Shown here in pieces: positions 47,081 to 55,922 of a stretch of 64,000 bases of DNA. A program made the translations under genes and the position numbers. Each line of letters begins with the position of its first letter. Position 1 is the stretch's first letter. Below the pieces are notes generated by a model. That model saw only the letters and a program-made list of their open reading frames with translations, ran no database searches and was not told where the DNA came from. The DNA comes from an uncultured Bacteroidales bacterium. GTDB lineage: Bacteria > Bacteroidota > Bacteroidia > Bacteroidales > CAIXZF01. The stretch covers positions 33,846 through 97,845 of the forward strand of contig CAIXZF010000032.1 in assembly GCA_903923925.1 (NCBI GenBank), in the 5' to 3' direction.

Positions 47081-48082
47081 ATGGCATTTAACTTAAGAAA
47101 CAGAAGCTTTTTAAAAGAGCTGGATTTTACTCCTGCAGAGTGGACTTTTCTGCTCAATCTCGCCGCTGACCTTAAAAAGGCAAAATATACAGGCACTGAG
47201 CAACAGCGCCTGAAAGGGAAAAACATTGCTCTCATTTTCGAAAAAGACTCAACCCGTACACGTTGTGCATTCGAAACTGCTGCTTACGACCAGGGAGCCC
47301 ACGTAACCTATTTAGGTCCTAGTGGTTCACAAATTGGCAACAAAGAAAGTATGAAAGATACTGCCCGCGTTCTTGGCCGTATGTATGATGGTATTCAATA
47401 CCGTGGCTATGGACAGTCTATCGTTGAGGAACTTGCGAAATATGCTGGTGTTCCTGTATGGAATGGTCTTACCAACGAATGGCATCCAACTCAAACCTTA
47501 GCGGATTTCCTTACCATGCAGGAACATACCGACAAACCGCTTAACAAGGTTGCTTTTGCTTTTATGGGTGATGCGCGTAACAATGTTGCCAATTCGCTGA
47601 TGGCTGGTGCTGCACTCATGGGAATGGACTACCGTGCTGTTGCTCCAAAGAGCCTCTGGCCAAGCCAGGAACTTGTAAACACACTTCTTGAAATCTGCAA
47701 AGAAACCGGCGGAAAAATCACTATCACTGAAGATACTTCTGTTGGCGTTAAGGGTTGTGATTTCCTCTATACAGATGTATGGGTTTCGATGGGAGAGCCT
47801 AAAGAAATCTGGGAAGAGCGCATCAAACTACTGCTTCCTTACCAGGTTAACAAAGAACTTGTTGCTAAAACCGGCAATCCTAAAGTGAAATTCCTGCATT
47901 GTTTACCTGCTTTCCATAACCGCGAAACAAAGATCGGCGAGCAGATATTCCAGCAATTCGGAATCGAAGCCATGGAAGTAACAGACGATGTTTTTGAATC
48001 AGAAAACAGTGTTGTTTTCGATGAAGCCGAAAACCGCCTGCATACTATCAAAGCAGTGATGGTTGCTACGCTGGGTTGTTAA
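47081..48082 (+). CDS. arcB: Ornithine carbamoyltransferase (catabolic-type)
   Basis: 333 residues. Carbamoyl phosphate site S-T-R-T-R, the second-site block [13 protein letters not shown], and the catalytic H-C-L-P-A-F-H. The [20 protein letters not shown] and GPSGSQIG pattern resembles the ArcB/E. coli ArgF type rather than the N-acetylornithine carbamoyltransferase often used in Bacteroidota arginine synthesis. With carbamate kinase it can convert citrulline and phosphate to ornithine plus ATP. The symbol arcB is inferred from context. Confidence 0.92.
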   Translation: MAFNLRNRSFLKELDFTPAEWTFLLNLAADLKKAKYTGTEQQRLKGKNIALIFEKDSTRTRCAFETAAYDQGAHVTYLGPSGSQIGNKESMKDTARVLGRMYDGIQYRGYGQSIVEELAKYAGVPVWNGLTNEWHPTQTLADFLTMQEHTDKPLNKVAFAFMGDARNNVANSLMAGAALMGMDYRAVAPKSLWPSQELVNTLLEICKETGGKITITEDTSVGVKGCDFLYTDVWVSMGEPKEIWEERIKLLLPYQVNKELVAKTGNPKVKFLHCLPAFHNRETKIGEQIFQQFGIEAMEVTDDVFESENSVVFDEAENRLHTIKAVMVATLGC

Positions 48083-48108
48083 TTTTGACAGACTCAATTC
48101 ACTGTCAA

Positions 48109-50769
48109 ATGAAGAATCCTCTCTCCTTACTGCTGATTTCAATATTATTCTGTATCAGCTTCAGTTCCAATGCGCAATTAATCAGAGATAAGGATCGTAT
48201 CTCCCGATTGGAAAAAGCCCTTGAGCGCCAAAAGGAGCTTGCAAAAAAACGCGATACCAAAGTTTTTGGAATGCTCTCAATTGTTAGCGATTATTCAGAA
48301 AAACAGGGACTTTCCTTTTTACTTGCCTATGCTCCATTAAGCGATCTTGCTGATTATGATGGAGGATATTTCCTTGAAAATGTGCGCACTACACTTAAAG
48401 CAAAACACGATATGCCCTGGTGTGATTCTATTCCTGAAGATGTTTTCCTGCATTTTGTTCTCCCAGTAAGGATAAATAACGAAAACCTCGACAGCTTCAG
48501 AATTAAAACCTATTCAGAGCTTGCTGCAAGAGTTAAAGGATTGAATATGAGAGAGGCAGCACTCGAAGTTAATCACTGGTGTCACGAAAAAGTTACCTAT
48601 AAAGGATCCGATAGCCGTACAAGTGCACCTTTGTCAACAATGCGTACCTCTTATGGCAGATGTGGAGAAGAATCTACATTTACCGTTTCAGCACTCAGAA
48701 CCGTTGGTATTCCTGCCCGCCAGGTTTATACTCCACGATGGGCCCATAGCGACGACAACCACGCCTGGGTTGAAGTCTGGATAAATGGAAAATGGTATTT
48801 CATGGGAGCCTGTGAACCAGAACCAGACCTGAATATGGGATGGTTTGAAGGACCTGCAAAACGCGCTATGCTGGTCCATACAAGGGCTTATGGGTTCTAT
48901 CAGGGTACAGAGGAAATAATGACAAAAGAAGAAAGATTCTCAGAACTAAACCTGATTGCAAATTATGCTCCGGTTAAAAAATTGACTATCAAAGTGTTGA
49001 ATAATGATGGGAACATCGTACCTAATGCTAAAGTTGAATATAGACTGTACAATTACGCAGAGTTTTATCCTCTGACAAAGAACTTTACTGATGCCCATGG
49101 AATTACTGAAATTACGCTTGGTCTTGGCGACATCCTGATCTGGGCAAACAAAGACAATAATTATGGTTATCAGAAAGTTACCGTTGAATCTTCAGATACT
49201 GTAAAGATAAAAATCACTGATAAACACGAAAATAATTACTCACTTGATTATGATATTGTTCCTCCGGTAACAAGGAATATTGATACAACTGCAAATACTT
49301 TAAGATCAATAAATTCAGCCAGATTACTTAAAGAAGATTCTATACGAAATTCCTATATGAAAACATTTAAGGATAGTGCATGGGCTGTGAACTTTGCAAA
49401 TCAGTATAATTACAATGCCGACAGTTGTTCCTGGTTTATTATTAACAGCTGTGGTAACTGGCCAGAAATAACTGCCTTTCTCATTCATATAAAACCTGAA
49501 TTTCATAGCCTGGCTCTGAAATTTCTGGAATTTCATGCAGCTAAAGATTTGCACGATACCAAAGCTGAAATTTTACTTGATCATTTTAACAATTCACTAC
49601 AATTTTACAAAGGAGAATTGAGAAAAAATCCTGATTTCTTTGTTCAATCTGTAATGTCGGGAAGAGTAGATTTGGAAATGATGACTAATTGGAGAGCTTA
49701 TTTGATGAAAGTTCTTGATAAAGAATTCAAGGACAAAAAAGTTAGCGGAAAACAACTCATTTCATGGACAAGGAAAACTGTTATCCTCAACGACAAGGCA
49801 AACCTTCACTCAAGAGCGCCATTAACTCCAAAGGGAGCTGAAAGCCTGGGAGTGTCTGACTCTAAATCCAGAGATATACTTTTTGTAGCAGCATGTAGAA
49901 GTATGGGAATAGCTTCAAGACTAGAACCAGCGAAATCATTGCCTCAGTATTGGGATGGAAAGAGTTGGCAGGATGTATATTTTGATAAAAAGGAAATTGT
50001 AAAAAAGATGAATGCTGCTATTCACCTGGTTAATGGTACTGAAGGAGAAGACCCAAAATATGAGACGAATTTTACACTTAGCCGTTTTAAAGAAGGAACA
50101 TTCCAGAAGCTCGAATACGGAGAAGATATTGCTTTGTCAGGTTTCCCGGAGAAGCTCGATGCTGACACCGGAAACTACCTCCTGGTGACCGGTAACCGGC
50201 TGGATGATGGAAGTGTTCTGGCATCATTGTCATTTTTTCGTGTTGATTCAGGGAAAACAGTGATTGTGCCCGTAAAAATCCGTAAAAACCATCAGCAGCT
50301 TAAGTCGCTGGGATTGTTCAAGTTCGATAAAATCGAATTTCAGGATCTCGGTTATCCAATGTTATCATCTATTGTCCGGTTAAACCTTGCAAAAGAACTT
50401 GGCGAAACCGGTATGATCATGATTTGGATGGATCCGGATAAAGAACCAACCAAACATGTTATGGCTGATATTCCTGCAGTTCGCAGTAACCTAGAAAAAT
50501 GGGGTGGACGGTTAGTTTTTATTGTGCCTGAGAACAATTACGCATTCAAGCCAGATAATTACAAAGGTTTACCTGCACAATCCGTTTTCGTTAATGATGC
50601 AGGCAAGAATGGTTTTATGATGCTACAAAATGTCATGGACAGGAAACTTGGGAACAATTATCCATATATAGTATTGATAGACAAGAAGAACCAGGTAGTA
50701 TTTTTCTCAGAAGGCTACAAAATTGGCATCGGCGAACAAATGTCAAAAACCATCAGAGCCCTGAAATAA
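48109..50769 (+). CDS. Secreted two-lobe transglutaminase-like protein with C-terminal thioredoxin-like region
   Basis: About 886 residues; the frame is open from 48076 but the ATG at 48109 begins the signal peptide (MKNPLSLLLI, then SNAQ). A transglutaminase-like cysteine protease fold (about 130-245) has Cys185 in YGRCGEES and His218 in NHAWVEV. A carboxypeptidase-regulatory-like sandwich follows near 300-370. A second transglutaminase-like stretch lies near 605-650 (DILFVAACRSMGIASRLEP). The end (about 780-886) reads like a thioredoxin fold without CxxC. Peptide cleavage or cross-linking outside the cytoplasm is likely. Its stop overlaps the start of the ATP-grasp gene by one base (TAATG). 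Confidence 0.75.
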   Translation: MKNPLSLLLISILFCISFSSNAQLIRDKDRISRLEKALERQKELAKKRDTKVFGMLSIVSDYSEKQGLSFLLAYAPLSDLADYDGGYFLENVRTTLKAKHDMPWCDSIPEDVFLHFVLPVRINNENLDSFRIKTYSELAARVKGLNMREAALEVNHWCHEKVTYKGSDSRTSAPLSTMRTSYGRCGEESTFTVSALRTVGIPARQVYTPRWAHSDDNHAWVEVWINGKWYFMGACEPEPDLNMGWFEGPAKRAMLVHTRAYGFYQGTEEIMTKEERFSELNLIANYAPVKKLTIKVLNNDGNIVPNAKVEYRLYNYAEFYPLTKNFTDAHGITEITLGLGDILIWANKDNNYGYQKVTVESSDTVKIKITDKHENNYSLDYDIVPPVTRNIDTTANTLRSINSARLLKEDSIRNSYMKTFKDSAWAVNFANQYNYNADSCSWFIINSCGNWPEITAFLIHIKPEFHSLALKFLEFHAAKDLHDTKAEILLDHFNNSLQFYKGELRKNPDFFVQSVMSGRVDLEMMTNWRAYLMKVLDKEFKDKKVSGKQLISWTRKTVILNDKANLHSRAPLTPKGAESLGVSDSKSRDILFVAACRSMGIASRLEPAKSLPQYWDGKSWQDVYFDKKEIVKKMNAAIHLVNGTEGEDPKYETNFTLSRFKEGTFQKLEYGEDIALSGFPEKLDADTGNYLLVTGNRLDDGSVLASLSFFRVDSGKTVIVPVKIRKNHQQLKSLGLFKFDKIEFQDLGYPMLSSIVRLNLAKELGETGMIMIWMDPDKEPTKHVMADIPAVRSNLEKWGGRLVFIVPENNYAFKPDNYKGLPAQSVFVNDAGKNGFMMLQNVMDRKLGNNYPYIVLIDKKNQVVFFSEGYKIGIGEQMSKTIRALK

Positions 50770-51938
50770 TGATAATCCTCGAAAAACCATACGTTTCTGA
50801 ATTTCTTCAGCAAACAGTTGTCGATTTACAAATTCCAGTACTGAAGACTGATTTTGCAAAAAGTCTGAAGTTTTCCGAAAAAATGAATTTTATTGAAAAT
50901 GAAACATTTTTCTCAGCCCTAAAAACCTCTGGCAATCCTCTTTTATATAGCAATTCTGAGAATTCTGTTGAACTATTAAATTGTTATGGACCAAAACTTA
51001 ACGTTACTAAAAACGTAAATTACTTTAAGGATAAATCAAAACTTCGTGAAATATTCTCAAGTCTGAATCCCGATATGTGGTACATCACAAAAACACTAAA
51101 GGAACTGGATGATTTGAATATTTCATCACTTAAAATGCCTTTTGTGATAAAACCTGTCAGGGGTTTTGCAAGTATCGGAATTCATGGTGTTCATAGTGAA
51201 TCAGATTGGAAAGAAGCTCTTGATGGCATTAAAAAAGAGGTTTTACTAATGCAAAACGTTTTTCCCGATGAAGTCGTTAGCTTAAATGAGTTTCTGATTG
51301 AACGTTATATTGAAGGGACGGAAATTGCTATTGACGCCTATTTCAACCATTCGGGTGAACCGGTAATTCTGAATATTCTAACACATCTATTCACATCGAA
51401 GTCGGACATGAGCGACCGTTTATACATGACTTCTGCTGAGATCGTTCGAAAATATCATGATTCAATTCAGAATTACCTGCTTGAAGTTGCCAAATTGAGA
51501 GATCTGCGAAATTTCCCTTTCCATTTGGAGATGCGGCAGGAGCAGGGTGGTGATTTTGTTCCGATTGAAATAAACCCGATGCGATTTATGGGTTTTTGTG
51601 TTGCCGATGTGGAGCATTATTTCTATGGAATCAATCCTTATGAGTATTATTTCCATAATAAAAAGCCCGACTGGGATCAGATTCTGGAATCGCGCTCCGA
51701 CAAGCTCTACGGAATGTTCGGGATTGATATCCCTAAACATCTTGACAAATCCAAAATTCGCTTCGATTATGAAAAATTTATAGCCCATTTTTCAAAACCC
51801 TTGCATTACACAAAAATGGACTATACACGATTCCCTATGGCCATCTATTTATTCGCAGAAGTCCCGAAAAACTGCTTTTCTGAATTTGAGGAGATCTTGT
51901 TTTCTGATTTAGCAGATTTTATAATTAAAGATGTCTAA
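50769..51938 (+). CDS. ATP-grasp carboxylate-amine ligase-like protein
   Basis: 389 residues, cytoplasmic. ATP-grasp features: FVIKPVRGFASIGIHGV (ATP-binding loop), FLIERYIEGTEIAIDAYF and the metal-binding FVPIEINPMRFMG near 265-280. Members join a carboxylate to an amine or peptide through an acyl phosphate. The gene is coupled to the secreted transglutaminase-like gene (TAATG overlap), so the pair may make and process a peptide or amide, but no substrate is evident. Confidence 0.75.
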   Translation: MIILEKPYVSEFLQQTVVDLQIPVLKTDFAKSLKFSEKMNFIENETFFSALKTSGNPLLYSNSENSVELLNCYGPKLNVTKNVNYFKDKSKLREIFSSLNPDMWYITKTLKELDDLNISSLKMPFVIKPVRGFASIGIHGVHSESDWKEALDGIKKEVLLMQNVFPDEVVSLNEFLIERYIEGTEIAIDAYFNHSGEPVILNILTHLFTSKSDMSDRLYMTSAEIVRKYHDSIQNYLLEVAKLRDLRNFPFHLEMRQEQGGDFVPIEINPMRFMGFCVADVEHYFYGINPYEYYFHNKKPDWDQILESRSDKLYGMFGIDIPKHLDKSKIRFDYEKFIAHFSKPLHYTKMDYTRFPMAIYLFAEVPKNCFSEFEEILFSDLADFIIKDV

Positions 51939-52020
51939 ATAATTATTATAGAACCAATTATCCTTTCATTTCGAATTAATCAGATAGAATTTGGAGCTAT
52001 CGAATCGTTAAAAGATTTTG

Positions 52021-52028
52021 TATATTTG
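52021..52028 (+). promoter_or_regulatory. -7 box TATATTTG of the first MNT-HEPN module
   Basis: Exact TAnnTTTG match ending 5 bases before the ATG at 52034, so the mRNA would be nearly leaderless. Confidence 0.45.
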
Positions 52029-52033
52029 TAAAT

Positions 52034-52351
52034 ATGGATGAAAAATCAAGACAATTTAGCAGATTAATCCGATTTAATATTTCTGAGATTGACCCGGATG
52101 CTGAAGTAATTTTGTATGGCTCAAGGGCCAGGGGTGATGCCAGAGATGATTCTGACTGGGATATTCTTGTACTTACTGATTATCCCATTGATCTTCAGAA
52201 AGAATCAACTTTTCGTAACCATTTATATGAACTTGAAATTGACTCTGGGGAGCCTTTATCTGTATTTGTTTATTCTAAACATGACTGGAATACCAAACAA
52301 CGAATAACTCCATATTTTTATAATATTTCTAAACAGGGTATACTTTTATGA
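52034..52351 (+). CDS. MNT-type nucleotidyltransferase (antitoxin-like), module 1
   Basis: 105 residues. Minimal nucleotidyltransferase: G-S-x10-D-x-D is present (GSRARGDARDDSDWDILV). In characterised MntA-HepT pairs this protein AMPylates the HEPN toxin and neutralises it. The downstream HEPN gene overlaps by 4 bases (ATGA), so they are coupled. It carries no other domain. Confidence 0.85.
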   Translation: MDEKSRQFSRLIRFNISEIDPDAEVILYGSRARGDARDDSDWDILVLTDYPIDLQKESTFRNHLYELEIDSGEPLSVFVYSKHDWNTKQRITPYFYNISKQGILL

Positions 52352-52746
52352 CAAAAGAGGAGCGTCTTGAATATTCAAAAAATAGGATTGAAACAGCTCA
52401 TAAAACAATGGAGGCTGCAAGGTTATTAGCAGAAAATGAATTCTGGAATTCAGCAATAAATCGGCTTTATTATGCGCTTTTTTATTCAGTTAATGCTCTA
52501 TTGTCTACAAATGAGATATATACACAATCTCATTCTGGAATGAAAAGTCAATTCTCTCTTCATTTTATTAAAACTGGTAGGATGGATATTAAATATGGAA
52601 AGCTATTATCTCAACTTTACGACTGGAGACAGAAAGGTGATTATGAGAATATGTTTGATTATGATTCCGAATCTGTAAATTCATTATTTGAACCTGTAAA
52701 TGATATGATTTGTCAGATTGAAAGGGAGATTTTTGAACCCCAATAA
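52348..52746 (+). CDS. HEPN domain protein (UPF0332-like), module 1
   Basis: 132 residues, all-helical. The pattern RLYYALFYSVNALL...SHSGMKSQFSLHF and RQKGDYENM fits the UPF0332 branch of HEPN proteins. The RX4HXY ribonuclease motif of HepT is not seen. The common R-x3-D-Y of this branch (RQKGDY) is present, so an RNase activity of the HepT type cannot be claimed. It overlaps the MNT gene upstream by 4 bases, as an antitoxin-toxin pair would. Confidence 0.82.
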   Translation: MTKEERLEYSKNRIETAHKTMEAARLLAENEFWNSAINRLYYALFYSVNALLSTNEIYTQSHSGMKSQFSLHFIKTGRMDIKYGKLLSQLYDWRQKGDYENMFDYDSESVNSLFEPVNDMICQIEREIFEPQ

Positions 52747-52767
52747 ATATTATTAATAAATATCGAT

Positions 52768-53367
52768 ATGAAATTCCAGGATAATTTATTAAATAATCTG
52801 CATTATCGCTTTATTGGACTTGCTATGTTTATTATTGTATTTGTAATTGGAATTTCAGGGTGTAAAAAAGAAGTTAAACCGGATCTTCCTCCTGCAACTC
52901 AAACAGGTGAAAATACCTTTGGATGTTACCTAAATGGCGAACCCTGTACCATTACACATTATTGGATAAGATCATTTTTTGGAGATAACGGAGTTGAATT
53001 CGAAAACCTGACCAAGGAAAATAATCAGATGATTATCCATGCCAGAACAAACAATCTCAAATATGAGTTTCAGTTTAGCTTTTTTGTTGAATGGAAAAAG
53101 GAAATGGGCATACATTATGTGAATGTTGATAAACCACCATATTGTTGCTGGATTGACTTGGGAAATGGAATGAATTTTAATGAAAATTGTTATCGTGCTG
53201 ACTCCTCCAATTTGTCGGAAATAACAATTACAAACATCAGAAGTGGCCCTGGTGGGAATTACAGTATCGGATCCATTTTATCCGGAACATTCGATATCAA
53301 AATGGAAAATATTAATGGTAAAACTATGCACTTATCGGATGGCCGGTTCGACCTAAAAATGGAATGA
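52768..53367 (+). CDS. Small DUF6252-like lipoprotein
   Basis: 199 residues. Signal with lipobox ending in I-S-G-C near residue 32. The mature part begins KKEVKPDLPPATQTGENTFGCYLNGEP, a form I recognise from Bacteroidota lipoproteins of the DUF6252 type, with a second Cys-rich PYCCW. The function is unknown. It sits between the two MNT-HEPN modules on the same strand, with gaps of about 20 bases on both sides, so it may share their transcript. Confidence 0.65.
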   Translation: MKFQDNLLNNLHYRFIGLAMFIIVFVIGISGCKKEVKPDLPPATQTGENTFGCYLNGEPCTITHYWIRSFFGDNGVEFENLTKENNQMIIHARTNNLKYEFQFSFFVEWKKEMGIHYVNVDKPPYCCWIDLGNGMNFNENCYRADSSNLSEITITNIRSGPGGNYSIGSILSGTFDIKMENINGKTMHLSDGRFDLKME

Positions 53368-53390
53368 TTTATTAAGGTAATATTCTTATT

Positions 53391-53795
53391 ATGGATGAAG
53401 ATATCAGATGGAAACAACGCTTTTCAAATTATTTAAAGGCTTTAGGGCAACTTACTGATGCAATTGTTAATAATAGTGTGGATCCTGCTGATATTATAAA
53501 AGAGGGTATTATTCAGCGATTTGAGTTTACACATGAACTTGCCTGGAAAGTCATGAAAGATTATCTGGAATATGAAGGAATTCAGAATATAATTGGTTCT
53601 CGGACTACAACGCGAGAAGCTTTTAACAAAGGTCTAATTGAAGAAGGACAGATCTGGATGGATATGATTGAAAGCCGGAATCAAACCGTTCATACTTATA
53701 CTGCTAATATTCTTGAAGTAGAATATCAGAAAATAGTGGATATCTATTTCCCTGTTTTTGAAAGTCTGGCATCTAAAATGAAATCCCTGCTATGA
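53391..53795 (+). CDS. HI0074-like HEPN nucleotidyltransferase-partner protein, module 2
   Basis: 134 residues, helical. FEFTHELAWKVMKDYL and GSRTTTREAF are typical of HI0074 family (nucleotidyltransferase substrate-binding) proteins. Residues RNQTVHTY fit the HepT RX4HXY ribonuclease/AMPylation motif exactly: Arg, four residues, His, one residue, Tyr. It is the HEPN partner of the nucleotidyltransferase gene that overlaps its end by 4 bases. Confidence 0.87.
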   Translation: MDEDIRWKQRFSNYLKALGQLTDAIVNNSVDPADIIKEGIIQRFEFTHELAWKVMKDYLEYEGIQNIIGSRTTTREAFNKGLIEEGQIWMDMIESRNQTVHTYTANILEVEYQKIVDIYFPVFESLASKMKSLL

Positions 53796-54100
53796 GATTC
53801 GGACTGAAGGATGAAACCATAAAAAAAATCATTTCTGTTTTTGCTAAATATTCAGAAATCGACGAGGTAATAATCTATGGTTCAAGGTCTAAGGGTAATT
53901 ATCGTGTGGGTTCTGATATCGATATCACAATGTTTGGGAAGGAGCTGAATGAAAGTATCCGCTCAAGAATTATTAATGAAATTGATGATTTGAATACACC
54001 GTATCTGTTTGATATTTCTATTTTCAGCGAACTGCATTCTCCGGATTTGCAAGATCATATAACAAGGATTGGTCAGGTTTTCTATAAAAAAGAAGTGTAA
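53792..54100 (+). CDS. MNT-type nucleotidyltransferase, module 2
   Basis: 102 residues. G-S-x10-D-x-D is present (GSRSKGNYRVGSDIDI), the MntA active-site pattern. It overlaps the HEPN gene by 4 bases. It would AMPylate the Tyr of RNQTVHTY in the partner, neutralising it. Module 2 has the toxin-like gene first, opposite to module 1. Confidence 0.87.
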   Translation: MRFGLKDETIKKIISVFAKYSEIDEVIIYGSRSKGNYRVGSDIDITMFGKELNESIRSRIINEIDDLNTPYLFDISIFSELHSPDLQDHITRIGQVFYKKEV

Positions 54101-54101
54101 A

Positions 54102-54130
54102 CAAAAAAGCCGTCCAATAATGAACGGCTC
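54102..54130 (-). terminator. Terminator of rplS
   Basis: A perfect 6-base stem (54108-54113 with 54124-54129) with A-run on the left, a U-run in the minus-strand transcript. It may also end the MNT transcript from the other side. Confidence 0.75.
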
Positions 54131-54160
54131 CTCAATCTTTTTAGTAAAGAATGTATATCT

Positions 54161-54514
54161 CTAGTATACTTTTTCTTTGATCCTGGCTTTCTTACCTGTA
54201 AGTTTCCTGAGGTAGAAGATCCTGGCGCGACGAACAACACCGCGTTTGTTAACATCGATTTTATCAATATTCGGGGAAGCAACAGGAAAAATCCTTTCTA
54301 CTCCAACGTTGCCTGACATTTTTCTTACTGTGAATGTTTCTACTTTGCCTGCACCACTGCGCTGTAAAACAATTCCCTGATACTGCTGGATACGTTCTTT
54401 TTCACCTTCTTTAATCTTGTAGTGAACCGTTATCGTATCACCTGCTTTGAAATTCGGCAGCTTCTGTATCTCTGTGAAGCCGTCAACATACTGTAATAAC
54501 GGGTGTTTGCTCAT
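54161..54514 (-). CDS. rplS: 50S ribosomal protein L19
   Basis: 117 residues, full length for L19. [47 protein letters not shown], and the basic [22 protein letters not shown] tail are diagnostic. It sits at the 30S-50S interface. The gene stands alone, without the rpsP-rimM-trmD cluster of other phyla, with its own promoter and terminator. Confidence 0.97.
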   Translation of the reverse strand: MSKHPLLQYVDGFTEIQKLPNFKAGDTITVHYKIKEGEKERIQQYQGIVLQRSGAGKVETFTVRKMSGNVGVERIFPVASPNIDKIDVNKRGVVRRARIFYLRKLTGKKARIKEKVY

Positions 54515-54550
54515 GATTTCTAGGTATTAATGGTCTTTCAAAAAGGAGTG

Positions 54551-54558
54551 CAAATATA
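54551..54558 (-). promoter_or_regulatory. -7 box TATATTTG of rplS
   Basis: Minus-strand TATATTTG followed by C matches TAnnTTTG exactly, 36 bases upstream of the rplS ATG. Confidence 0.5.
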
Positions 54559-54739
54559 CAAATTATTTCTTACATACTACGTCTTTGCTCATTTTTTTGC
54601 ATTTCAACTAAAAAATATCGGTTAATAAAAGTTAAAACTTCACTTTTAAAAATTTTAAGATCGAAATATATATAAAACAAGAGATCAATTCTTTGCAATT
54701 TACTTGAAAATGCATTAACTTCACACAAATTCTACCGAT

Positions 54740-55312
54740 ATGAAATCTAGACTACTACTAGCGATTATTTTCTTTGGTTTGCTAATTACTAGCCTTGCAC
54801 AAAATAATTCTTTAAGCGGCATTGTTAGGTACTATAACTATTGGAATACTCCCATGGACGACAGTACAACAGTTTATCTTATGCAAGGCTCATCCGCAAT
54901 TTACCAGACAACAGTGGATATCAATGGTCATTATTTATTTACGGGAATCCAGGCTGGAAACTACACTTTAATGGCCAGTTCAACTAAAATTACAGGAAGT
55001 ATTAATATGGTTGATGCTTTAATTGTTATGGTGGGATCTAGCTCCGGATTTCCACCTTATATCACAGGTATAAAACTTAAAGCAGCAGATGTAAATGGAA
55101 ATGGTTTCGCAAACACAGTTGATGCCCTTGCTATTTCCCGTTTTTTCGTTGGACAAATTTCTAATTTTATGCCACCAAATGTACCCTTACCAGGGAATAA
55201 TAAATGGATCAGCGAAACCTTTACAATTCAGATTCAGGCGAATTCTACATACACTCAAGACCTTAAAATGATTTGTACTGGCGACGTAAACGGAAGTTTC
55301 ATACCCTATTAA
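54740..55312 (+). CDS. Small secreted dockerin-like protein, copy 1
   Basis: 190 residues. Signal peptide to about residue 20 (SLAQ). Residues 22-80 form a SpaA or carboxypeptidase-regulatory-like sandwich (SGIVRYYN...TPMDDS...VYLMQG). Dockerin-type calcium loops follow: a half loop (GSINMVDAL, 86-94), a complete D-x-N-x-N-x-x-x-N-x-x-D loop at 117-128 (ADVNGNGFANTVDAL), and a head half (GDVNGSFIPY, 181-190) at the very end. There is no T9SS sorting domain. The next gene is a tandem copy. No cohesin was recognised nearby. Confidence 0.72.
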   Translation: MKSRLLLAIIFFGLLITSLAQNNSLSGIVRYYNYWNTPMDDSTTVYLMQGSSAIYQTTVDINGHYLFTGIQAGNYTLMASSTKITGSINMVDALIVMVGSSSGFPPYITGIKLKAADVNGNGFANTVDALAISRFFVGQISNFMPPNVPLPGNNKWISETFTIQIQANSTYTQDLKMICTGDVNGSFIPY

Positions 55313-55346
55313 TAAAGGAAATTTTGAAATAAACCACCAAAAGAAA

Positions 55347-55919
55347 ATGAAAACCATTTTATCTTTCCTTATAGCCATCCTGACGTTGACTTCTACTGCA
55401 TTTTCACAGAACAATACTCTCAGCGGCCATGTAACCTATTCTAATTCTGCAGCAAGCCCAATGCACGACAGTACTGCTGTTTACCTGATGCAAGGCACTG
55501 CATTAATCAGGCAAACTCAGGTTGATAGTCTAGGAGCATTTCTTTTTGAGAACGTCCCTGCGGGAGTTTATTTGTTAAAGTCAGTCACAACCAAAGTACA
55601 AGGTGGTATTAATGCTGTTGATTGTATTGGCGTGTTACGGAATTTTGCTCATTATCCACCATTATTAACCGGATTGCAGATAGTTGCCGCCGATGTGAAT
55701 GCTAGTGGAGGAACCTCTGGAAGTGCAGATGCGTTGATGATTGCCAGAAGATTTATTGGTATGATACCCAATTTCATGCCGCCTAATGTGGCTCAACCGG
55801 GTGGTCCGGATTGGGTAAGTGAAAAATTCACACTACAGATTGAAGAAAATAGTGTGTATACTCAGGATATCCGGATGCTTTGCTCAGGAGATATTAACGG
55901 AAGTTTTATACCCTATTAG
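55347..55919 (+). CDS. Small secreted dockerin-like protein, copy 2
   Basis: 190 residues, the same length and order as copy 1 34 bases upstream, with about half the positions identical by eye. Signal peptide to about residue 20 (AFSQ). Sandwich (SGHVTYSN...SPMHDS...VYLMQG), half loop GGINAVDCI, a calcium loop whose DVNASGGTSGSAD has one residue too many and so may not bind Ca, then GDINGSFIPY at the end. The tandem pair indicates recent duplication. Ligand or partner is unknown. Confidence 0.72.
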   Translation: MKTILSFLIAILTLTSTAFSQNNTLSGHVTYSNSAASPMHDSTAVYLMQGTALIRQTQVDSLGAFLFENVPAGVYLLKSVTTKVQGGINAVDCIGVLRNFAHYPPLLTGLQIVAADVNASGGTSGSADALMIARRFIGMIPNFMPPNVAQPGGPDWVSEKFTLQIEENSVYTQDIRMLCSGDINGSFIPY

Positions 55920-55922
55920 GCT

